Positions 11,601 through 23,600 of a stretch of 64,000 nt of DNA are shown piece by piece. Source of the stretch: Nectonema munidae (taxonomy: Eukaryota; Nematomorpha; Nectonematoida; Nectonematidae); assembly GCA_030549495.1 (NCBI GenBank), contig JAUIRK010000106.1:124001-188000 (forward strand). The letters are read 5' to 3'. The translations under genes were made by a program, and so were the position numbers. Position 1 is the first letter of the stretch. The number at the start of each line of letters is the position of its first letter. Below the pieces are notes generated by a model, which was given only the letters and a program-made list of their open reading frames with translations, made no database searches and was not told where the DNA came from.

Positions 11601-14600
11601 GCATTTTTATTCATAAAAAATGAAAATAAAAAGCTATTTCTGTACATGCCAAAATTATTAGGAGAGTAAGGGGTAAGGCCTACTTCCCTTCCTTCGTCCC
11701 TTCAGATGTCACCTCTTTTGATGCAAACAGGTTTTATTAGGAATGGCATCGAAGTACTAATGGCATAATTAACAGAAGTTCTAAAAAGGGCCTCGGGCGG
11801 AGTAAAGAACAGCCGTTTTTTCTAGCCTTGTCTTTTTCGAATACCATTATTATTTAAAATGAGATGCTTACTAATATTAATCCTGATTTTATCATTTACA
11901 TTTTTTGAAACAAAATACGTTTTTTAGATTTTTTGTTTTTTTAGAATGCCTTTCTAAAAAAATCATACATTGTTGGATTCGGAGTCTACAAAACCATTCC
12001 TCTCCGACTCTAAATAGAATCAAAATGAGTCCTAAAAAATACTATGAACGTTGAAAGACTGTTTTAAAAATATTTCATATACCTTATAATAATGCTACAC
12101 CCCCTGTTGTTCTTTTGAGACAAGGCGCCTTTTTTCAACACTTTCATCCGTTCGGCGCTCTTTTGCTCAAATCAAGATCCTTTTTCAAAGTAAATATGTT
12201 CTATATCTTAGAATTTATGCAAGACTTGCTCTATTTTAACATATATAATTTTTTTAGTTTTGGGATGGGTTTCCTACTCTTGATCTCTCCTGAGATACGT
12301 CCTTGGTTTGTACTATTTTTTAGCTGTGTTCTTTTCTCCCTGTTTCAAAAAAGAGAACGCCGAATTAAATTCATAGTTGCGTTCATTTTAGGTTAAAAGT
12401 GAGACTGAGATTTTTGATGCCGTTAAATTGTGGGTTGAGCATGAAAAAGAGAGCCGCGTCAAATTTCTTTCAGAATTGATTCAGCAATTGCGCTTGCCTT
12501 GTATGGAGCTGCCCTTTTTACTGGAGGAGGTCAACCCTTTCATTCGCAATGACCCACCTTCTAGATCTTATTTCGATAAAGTATTGAACTTTAAAGTCAC
12601 GGAACAAGGATCTGCTCCTTTCAAAAAGAGCTCCGATATCCTGCTTAGTTCTAGACCTAGAAAGAGTTACTCTGGTAAGAGTCTTCATTTTTTCATCCAA
12701 TTATGTCCCTTAATATTTTCAAAATGTTCACTTTTTACTTTTTTTTCAATATTACATCTTTCTCATTCTATAAGCTCTCCGCTTTCCTAATATTTTTAAA
12801 CTTTTGTGTAGTTCCTGTCGAAAAAAACTTGCAAGATTTATGCTTCGAGAACATTTATCGTGTGTTAACATACCATAAACTCCCCTTTGCCTTTTCCTAA
12901 ATCATTTGTCTGATATTATTTTTCGAATGTACGACTTTTATTTTTGTTCAATATCACATCCTTTGAAAGATCTACCCTTTCGGAAGTTTTTACGCTTATC
13001 TGTAGTTTCCTTCAATAAGAAGTTTTATCGATTTACGCTTCCAAACATTTATCGTGTGGCATAGATACATAGCCTACCCCGTTATTTACAAAAGTATTTG
13101 CGCTATTTTCCCCTCTAGAATATTCCAGAAAGAAATTGTCTATACCATCCAAGTCCAATAAAGTATAAAACAAGGACAGATCTAGAAACTTGGGCAAACC
13201 TTTTTATTAAAATTTTTTTTTTAAATAATAGAGAACTTTTTTTTGATTGATTAATGATATAGTTTTGATTTACATAATGAAGAAAACTAAATTTACAAAT
13301 TTGATAACTCTTTATTCTAAACTACCCCTCAAAATATCAAATGCCTCCCTCCATCAAAAAATCTATAATTGACTTCGTAGCTGTGATATCAGAGTTACTA
13401 CAAGATACGTCTAATCTTTTTTACTCTCCGTCAGCTTTGTTAAAATTAGGAAACTTTGCGCCACCCATATGATAAAATAATATATTTTAGCATTTGTGGA
13501 GTTCCATTACAAAAATTTTGCATAAATATAATATAAAATTGGATTCATTATTTGTATAATATAATTGTATATAAGACAAAAATCGAATCAATGTTTATTG
13601 AAAAATTCTAATATTTTCGAACACCACTGTGTTTTTTTTTCAAGAAAATAAGAAAAACTAAAATGTAGAAGTAGGCGTGAAGTTGACATTTGAATAGTCT
13701 TGAATTTTCTGGTCTTCATAGGATTAAGAACAAAACTTTTGGAAAACTTCTCCATTTTTAAAATGTCAGCGATGACCCCAATATTTCTTTCATGTATAGT
13801 GTTTGCCATGAGAAGTGAAAAGTATGCTCTTTGTGGCGAGCAGATGATAAGTTGTTTGAAGTTGGGCTTAGGATATGGAACGAATAGTTAGTGCATGAAG
13901 GAATTGATAATAAACGTATTACTGTGGTTGCCTGCTTTGTCGGCAGTATCGTTGGTGTCTTTCTTGCTACAGAGTTCGTGTGCCAGGGAACAAAGTTTAC
14001 GTGGAATATGTAATTCATTTATCTTGCTATAAATAAGATTATTCATAAGTCATTCTTCACTTTTGACGATGATAGGCTTTTCTTTCGTGTGTGTTATACT
14101 TTTTTACCATATATATATCTTACATGTTTGTTATATTATATATTCTTTTGTATTGCGTATTAGTATATGTATTCGTAGAATTCAACATTTCTTAGCTTTT
14201 TTTTTACATTCGTCGAACCCTTGAAATATATTAAATCTTTCGAGGAAGTCTACATAAAAAAATTTAACAAATTTTTATCATAAAATGAAAAAAAAATTTT
14301 AATAATTAAATTAATTTTATTTTCCCTTTTTATCATATCCTTAAATTATTTTGAATGTTTTGCAAATCATGATAAATTTGATGTATTAAAAAAAGGATGA
14401 TTTAGATTTTTTAGACGAGTCAACAAAAATAAATATTAATTTTGAGCATTCTTGGAATAATTTAGAGGTTCTGGATTCAACTATGGATCAAAGATTCTTT
14501 CCATAAAATCGCCTTTTTTCTCCATCGATCTTACCGATTTTCAATGCCATTGCTACATATGTAACTTCTTGATATGTGATTTATTGGGATAAAATTATCA

Positions 14601-17600
14601 TTTTTTAATCTATAATAAATTTCACTATTTTTTTTATAAACTTTCAGATGTAAAACTTACACAAATACTTGAAATATTTAATACTTACCAAAATTAAACT
14701 TATTTTTCCCATTCCTTAAAATAAATCGACTATTAAATTCTCTTAGATGCCTACTCCGACTGTGAACTGTGAAGTAAGTGCAGCAATGACCCAGTAGTGA
14801 AAACCGATTTTCGTTACTCATTCTGAATTATCTTGTCAGAGATCTAAATTTGCAAAAGCAATCTGCTGAATTTTTGGTAACAAGATTTGAAGAGAAAGCA
14901 TTCTTTTAACCGGGTGCATGTGTTTTTTTTGATGCCAGCAAATAAGGGAAACTACTCAAGTTTTTTAAATCAAACTTTATTTCTCCAATGTCTGCTAAGA
15001 AAAACGGGAGTTTCGACAAGCGTGTTAGCAGTGGTAGAGCGTAGCAAGCAAACTCAGGTGGTATGGGTATGGTTTAAGAAATAAAGAAAATGACGTTGTA
15101 CGACAAGCGCTTGACAAGAAAGTTGTTGGAACGAGAAGTAGTGGAAGACAACGCAAAAGATGGAAAGACGATCTTAAGTAACGACTCAATTATCTTGAAC
15201 TGAGCGAAGGTGACGCAAAGAATCGAGAGAAGTGGAGAAAACGGATCTCAGTCACCGACCCCAACTTTCAAAGAAAAAGACGTGTTGACAAATATTTTTA
15301 TAAGTCGTGTTCTTTTTTGAATGCGATTATTATCACACTTTTTATCCTCTTAACTTTTTCACGGAACCCTAAAACTGTTTTACGATGTTCACTTTGGAAA
15401 CCTCTGATCTAGATAAACAAAATTTTGGGTACATCCCCATCTCAAACTTGCAGGGCCTTTTCAACATCAATAGTAGTGGTGTTGCCTAAAACTAGTTAGG
15501 CCTACCACTGAAAGATATTGGCCCAGAACTAAAAAATGTTATATATATATAACCTAGAAAAAAAGATATATGTATAATTTTTCCAATATATTTGTTGTAT
15601 TATTTTTACCACAAAATTTTGACTAATAATATTTTTCAATTTGTAAAGTATTTGATTCAAAAATTAAACAAAAGACTTCAGTTTTTAAGATGTTTTAGTT
15701 TTCTTGCATAATACACTTTTTCCGCCCCTCCCCCACCCGCCTGGTAAAACCATAAAAAAAGTCATACTTATGGTTATGCTAGGACGAGAACTTTCAAATG
15801 AAATATACTCCTCGCGATTGACTTTTGGATTGAATAAAAAATATTTCTTACTAAAACTCAAATGATATGCCAAACTGCATTAAAATCTTTTTCGCTTTAG
15901 GAACAATATTTTGTGTTGGCGGACGTGGAACTAGTGGAGACCCATTCAGAAGTACAGAGTGCTATAATGTGTTAGAAGATAACTGGTTTCCCATCTCAGA
16001 GATGTCTACACAGCGACGCCACGTTGGCTTAATCGGTTTTAGATTGATTCGCTCGTCTTGTGATTGCACTTAACGTTTTAAATTTTATCCAAGGTTTCAA
16101 GGATAAAGTTTACGCTATAGGAGGTCATGATGGAAAGTTTCATTTGAAAACAGGGGAAATGTTTGACGCAAAAACAAACAAATGGATCAAAATTTGTCCA
16201 ATGGCAAAAGCTAGGTACTTTTATTCTTTCCTTCTTTGTTTCACATCTTTTCTCTTTTCTTGGATAAAACAAGTGCATCTGAATTCTAAAGGTAACGCTA
16301 CATTATGGTGTTTTCATCCACACGGCGCAATTGTACCGCTTGTGTCGAACCATGAGCAAACAAGGCTACCTTCTATTATTGAAGCCAAGCATCAAACCAA
16401 CCTACTCACACCCTCTTTATTAAAATAGGAGAAGTTCTAAACTTAGTTAAGACTAGAGGCTGAAGTTCTAAACTTAGTTAAGGGTTCAGACTAGTAAAGG
16501 GTAAGGCCTGCAAGGTTTCCATGTGAAATGTTTAACTTAACCGTATCATTTAAAAGTTAAAAGTTTTTTTTATTCTGAGCTCTTTGATGAGATGATTAAT
16601 TATTTTCATTGTATGTGATCATTAGGTGTTGATTAATAAACAAAAATTATGCTACGCTTTTTCTTAGAACATGTGATCATTAAAATTTTGTTACATTATC
16701 AAATTTTTTGCATACATTACTAATGCCTACATTTCTTCCTTCTTTATTTAGTTTTATATAAATAATTTCGCATAAAAACTAGGATCCTATTCATTAAAAC
16801 ATTTTATGATGAACTAAAATGTATTTTTCTTTTTCAGATTCATGCATAATAATATTTTTGTAACGAAAGTTTACTTCTTTTTTATCTTCCTTCACATCGG
16901 TGCCCGAGTTGAGAGTTTTCAAGTTGCTTAGTCGGGGTGAGAACGAGTCTGCAGGCGTAGTTGTGCTCCTTCGTTCAAAAATTCATAACTCTCAGCATTC
17001 CTTCTAGAAGAGGTATTGCTGTGGCTGTGCTCGGTGACGTCTTGTTTGCGATTGGCGGCCTGGATTCGCAAATCTGCTTCAGCATCGTGGAACGCTATGA
17101 CGCGCAGCACAACGAGTGGTCCCTTGCCTCGCCCATGTGCACCGAGCGAGGTGGGGTGGCAGCTGTCTCTCTCCATACCAATCTATACGCCATTGGAGGA
17201 AATGATGGAAATTCATCTCTTCGTATGATTCCTTCCTTATATAACGGCACGTCTTTCTCAGTAATCTAAAACATCTCTATTACTATTTTATATCCAAATC
17301 AGTGTAAATATTTGTTTAATTTTTATAGGAAAATGTTTGTTTGCCTTGTTTCATTTTGATATAAATAAATACGCAGACATTTGTGTAAAATCTGTTTGTT
17401 TTTTTGATGAGGTGTACTATAATTAAATTTCTAATAATCTCATTGAGTGGTATTTTATCTTCATGTTTGAATTTCTAATTATATCTCCTTGAGTAAGAAA
17501 TTCTCTAAATTTTACTGTTCAATTCACTCAAATTTGATGGGCTTCCCCAAGATCTAGTATTAAACTAAAAAATGTAATTTTTTTAATTCAAAAAATCTCT

Positions 17601-20600
17601 GAATTGATTACATTTAAAGACAGTTATTTCTTGAATGTGAACTTTGGAATATGCCAATTTAAAAACTTGTTTTTCAATCAATACGAGTTTTCTGCCACAC
17701 TTGAAGTTCAATATGCAAAGCATTCAATTTCAAATACCTTAAAAATATTGTACCAATTGTCGAAAAATCGAGACCAAACTATTTCCAATTAAAATCAATA
17801 AAAATTCAATAGAGTGCTTTGGGTGGTACTTAACGCGCTAATGTGGTCGTTTCGCCATTTTTTAAGAAACAAATTTACTCTCCAACAGATTTGATTGTCC
17901 CAATGTCCTTCTTTAATAAATAACTGCAGATAACAAACTTTATTAAAAGTAATCTGACATGTTTCTCGTTCATTTTTTCCTTGAAATCCTTGGAATTTTC
18001 TTTCCTTTTTTGAATCGTTTTTGTTAAAATATGTCACTGCAATAACTTTTGTAGTATTTTCAAGTTTTCCAGAGTTGGACTGAGATTTGATGTACCAAGA
18101 TTTCCTCGATGAATGTGGCATCGAATTATGAACATTTTTATGTATAAATTTTTGAGAAGTTTAACTTTTTTTTTGAGAGTTTTAGTTTCCTATCATGTTT
18201 GGAGTTCCATCTACAGTTGTTAATATAACATTTTAAAATTGATTTTTGTTATCAAAAAATGTGAGAATAATTTTGTAAATATCGATTGCAGTTATGGTTG
18301 TAACCGGTGGCTTACGAAATAACATTACTTCTCTAAGCTCCAAGTTATGCTGAAGCTTTACATAAACGAAAATTAAAGCCATCCTTTTGAGTTTTAATCA
18401 AAAACAAAAAAAATTTCAGGAAAATTGTCACGTATCGATCTTCTACTATGTTTATTGATTCTAAAAAATATTTATTTTTGGTTTGTTAAATACTCAGATT
18501 GTATATGGAAGACATTTTTTACATGGCAATAATCTTAATTTATGGCTAATTCAAAGCACCTCTTCTTCCCTAAAAACTTTCAAAATTTACATAATCAAAA
18601 ATTCTTGAATAACATTGGAATTACCCAAAAATGTTTTATCAAAACGAACAAAAGTGTTATTTGATGGAAAAAGAAGAATTCTTTTAAATATTTTTAGCCA
18701 ATTATAAATACTAATAATTTATAAATCAAAATATTGAAAAGGATATATTTTACTTGTATAAAAATAGTGGAACTCTGAAAGTTTTAATTTTCAATCCCAT
18801 AAAACGATCCAAATAAAAAGAAAAATCCAAATGCATTAATCGATGCGTTGTTCACTCTAGGATCTAGTGTCAAATTGATGAATCTTTTATTGTGCTTTGT
18901 ATGTGTGTTTAATTTCTCATGCTTTTATTTTTATATTTATTAGTTGACTTATTTGAGAAAAAACTGTATACGAGATGACATTAATTATGTTACAAAATTG
19001 TTGAATTTATTCTAACCTGTGTATAAGACGAAATAAATGTTCAATATTTGCGTAGAAAACAAAGTATATAAATCGTTCAAGGCTTAACTTTGAAGAGCCT
19101 TCAACTCTTCATCATCTGATTTTAGGAACAGTTTTCTAACGCGTTTCTTCCTTGATCACATCTCTTTTGGATCATTCTTATGCTCTACTTCTTCTGTTGG
19201 ATTGGCTTCATCCAATCACATGTCGTATATAAAATCGTGCTCGCTTTTTGTTAGTCAAACTTAATGAGGTGACGCTGAACACTCTAATATTTGGATATAC
19301 CTTTGAATGGTAGTAGAAATTTAAGTGTAAATGTTGTAAAATACAATCACTTTACAAATTTTTGCTCAGATCAAATGAAACACAGCAAAATAAGTTCTAT
19401 ATCGAAATTATAATATATAGGAGAGTACATGTTGTCTCCAATTTCAAAGAATAAATATCAATGACTTAAAATTATGAGGTCTTGTCTCCCGTGTTCAAGC
19501 TCTTGAGAAAGATTTTTTTCGCCAAAGTTTTTGTAAGAAACATCGAGAAAAACGCTTAACAGTCTAAGTTTTATTTAGCCATTTTTCGAGTTTGCATAAA
19601 TACCTAGAATTTTTTTCTCCTTTTTCTGCTACTTTACCCATGCTAAGTGACAAACATTTAATCAACCCATTTGAAAAATTGTGGAATCGCTTTTATCTTT
19701 CCTAGTATAATAATGCTCTTCTCAATGAAAAACAAATGACACACTTTTATTCGTATGATTTTGGGGTAATTTTGCACTATATATGGACCTCTAATTTGAA
19801 TGATGTTTGATTTGAATTCATTGAGAACCTGCACCACCAAAAGGATTTGTCCTCAAGCTTGGCAGGGACTCTTCTGAACTGATCCTTGATAACTACAAAA
19901 ACTTCTTTTAGCTAACCTTTGTAAAACAAGTACATCTTTCTATTATACCAAAGTGTGTCCTTGGGTACTTCCAAAGTTCTATTTTTGAATGCAAGTGTCA
20001 AAATTGTAACATCTTGACCAAATTTTTATCTACGTGGACTTATAAACCACTAAAATATATTTCGGATAGTAGTCAATGATCTGATGTGGGTTTTGCCATG
20101 GAAAAATTAAACCAAAAATCTTTATCCAGAATGGACGGTGATCGGTTCAGAAGTGTCCCTGCGATGTCTGAAGTCGAATCCTTTCCTGGTTGAGGCTCAA
20201 TAACCAATCACCACAAAATCAAGCATCATTGAGAGATTACAAATCTGAAGTTCGAATCGCGCAAGATCACTCATTTTTCATCTTTATTAGAGTTAGAGTT
20301 TTTTATTCGCTAATTTTATAGTTTCAAAAAATAGAGGTAGATCAAACTCAAAATATGATTGTTTACTGATTCCATTTTAAGTATAAAGTTTTAGCAAATA
20401 TATTAATTTTGTGCTTTTATTGCGTTTAAGTAACATGCGAAAAGTACGACATATACCTGAATAGGTGGTATCCGATTGAACCAATGAAATTCCGTCGTGC
20501 TGGAGCTGGCTTAGCAATCATAAATAACTGCATCTACGTCGTAGGCAAGTGTGCTTTTCATTTTAATCCGCTTTGCTGAAACACTCTTTTCAGCAGCTTC

Positions 20601-23600
20601 ACCCACTTCACATTTACGATACTCTAGCTGAAGATATTCAAGTCACTTTTTCCTGAGAGTATTTGCTTGTATGGTAATACTCTCTCAGTTTAAACAATGC
20701 CTTGTTTTGAACTGATAGATTATACTCATATAAAGATAGTATAATCTAGGGGCTAACAACAACAACAACAAGATATTCAAGTATTTACATTCTTTGGTGG
20801 CATCCTTGCGCCTATCAAGACAATTAATTACCATGGATTAATTATATTGACTATAACTAAATACATCAAAACCTCTATTTCATGTTTAAAGGCGTTAACT
20901 AATGGAGCTTTTATCATACTCTCTTTAACGAATTTCCAATGGAATTCAATAAATCAAAATCGTAGGTTTTGCGCTAACTAAAATGGGTTAAAACATTAGT
21001 TAGTTAGTAAGGTAATTATTTTATGAGTATTTTTTATATACTGTCATAATCTCTAATCTGATTGGTCAATTTTGTCAATCAATAATTATATTTTATTAAT
21101 TATTTAATTTATTTACTGTGTAACAAATTCGAGGTTCAAAAAAAGTACAAGTTAAGTAAGACCTGTTGTTGGGTCAAAAAATAGTTCTGGTTCTGAATCT
21201 GGCATTTATTCCTCCAAATTAGACAAAAATTTTTCTGTACCAGGTACCATATGTTTTATAATATACTGCAAAATATTCCGTATTGAGCACAACATTGAAA
21301 ATACTGGGTTACAAAAACAAAGCAAAACTTTAGTTGGTATAACTTTTGTACTTCTAATCTTCTTGTATGGAGTGTGATCTTCTTTTTTTATACACCAGCA
21401 GAAGTCTGCCAAAATGCCAGGGTTCCATTTTCCTTTGAATCGTTGCTCCATTACTGAAATATCCTGATGTAATATCTCGCCATGTTCATCACTCACATCA
21501 CCAAAATTTTCCAAAAAATCCAAATGAGAGTTGAGAACATGAACTTTTAGAGACATGTTACATCCAATATCATAATAATGACTCAACAGATAATTCAGAA
21601 CTTGCACAAGTCTTCTGAACGATGGTTCCCCAGAAATGATCACAAACTTTTCTGAATGACTTAAACCCAAGCCTCTCTTCATTTCATCAAGTACAATTTT
21701 TCTAAATTGGGGACCTATAAAGATACCTTCTATAATTATAGCTTCACTCAGGGAAGGAAACTTCTCTGCAAGATATGCAAATGCGAAGGATTCCTTGCCC
21801 AAGGCTTTTACAAATTGCTTAAACAAAACAAGTTTTTATATGCAAAGATGGTAAAAAAAATTCTATCACTTTTCACAAGTGGTTTGTGCATGATGTTGTG
21901 TTTTCCTTGCTCAATTTCATTTGGGATCGGCCAATCCTTGCGTACATAATGTTCACTTCTGGCTGGAGTTTCATAAGCACAAGAAGCAGCAACATTTAGT
22001 ATAATCAAGCTGAAGGCCAGTAAGCATCACCACAACCTTAAAATCTGCACAAATATGCCAGTTATAGTCATCATACTGTATGCTTGTTAGAATTGCTTTC
22101 AGATTTACATATCATTCGGCTGTGCTATGGGAACAGAAGACAGAGTGTAACCATTGTATAGCAGAACAACCTTGAAGCTGTCCTTGGATTCATCTATGAA
22201 AAGTCACCAGTTGGTGTTATCATATGGTATTTCCAGTTGCTCAAAAAGTTCAGTCAATTACAAAAGCATAAGACATCCTTCATGGTGAATAATGCAAACA
22301 GATCCTCTGTACGTTTTCTGTACAGTGTTATCTTCACTCCTTCTCAAGATTACGTTCTTGAAGCCTTGATGCCAGAAACTCACTTTTGTCTCTGGTTAAA
22401 TAGAGATCCCTGTACAAGTCTTCCTCTTGAGAAAATGGTATTGGTTTATTCTCGCTTTCTGGATGATTCGGCTCCACATATTCACCAGTGGAATGTTCAT
22501 CTGCACTGCTGGAACTCTGTATTCCTCGATCGGTTTGGGCACAGGTAAATTTTCTGAGTGCTCTACTAGGAGCATTGCTGTTTGCAAATTTGGGCAGACC
22601 ATGTGTTTTCTTAGCTGTAGCGCAGCCTGTAAACTCTTGCTGACAGAAATAGCAATCATTTGTGATCTTTCTGCTTTCAACAAATCATTGACACACCAAA
22701 CTTCATGTGGACATTTTTTCCTGCATACCAGGCACTCAATGTCTTCACACCTGTAAGGCAACAAACAAAAGGAGCTCATAACTTATCCTGGTCTTCCAAG
22801 TCACAATCGAAATACGCCTCGTACATTTTCTTGGTATGGCGTGTAATACTGCGTTTTTCTTTAACAAAAGTTAATCCCCTACAAATGTAACAGAATCTGT
22901 TTGGAGCATTTTGCCCTGTTTTTCACTCATTGTTGAAAACAAATAAGATCTGAAAGAAAACATTAAACACGAGCTTTGAAGTATCTGTATTAAGTGATAA
23001 ATTTAATTAAATATATGCACACAATAATAAACCAGAAAATATTATTTTAAACTGTACTGTGCTATTTATCATAGCACATTGTAAGTGTTACTAAGATTGA
23101 TCACTAGCCCTGGGTTGAAAACCATTTTACAGTGCGGTAGAGAATTTTATTTAATAATAATGACAAAAAGGGTCTACAGTCTACACTAACACTTATACAA
23201 AAACCATGCCTAATTCAACAAAAAGAAGGCCAGAAAGGGATTTTCCATCTCATTTTACACATAAAAATGGTCATAGATCTCTTGTACTTTTTTGAGTGTT
23301 GCACAGTATTTAATTAATTAGTTTTAGTTAATATAGCTATTATTTATCCATGGAGGGATGTAATTGTCCTATGCACTTCTTCAACTCTTCTAGACCCACA
23401 TTTTTAAGGCTAATCATCTGGTTTCTTTTTCAATCTTATTTCATATATTTGAAGCGGGCAATTTTATTTCTGGGAACACCGCTGTCCTCAAAGAGTTAAT
23501 CAGGCTTTAAGAGCAAAATAAAGTTTTATACCTTTTTTTAGATGAACGCCTTCAGTCCACACCTACAACTTATTTTTAGTTACTTACATTGCTTATCTTT

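Noticed and set aside
13588-14018. Two overlapping - strand frames in KLHL8 intron 3 as a gene
   Set aside because: They have mildly coding-like composition but no recognisable motif and shift frame; not enough for a call.
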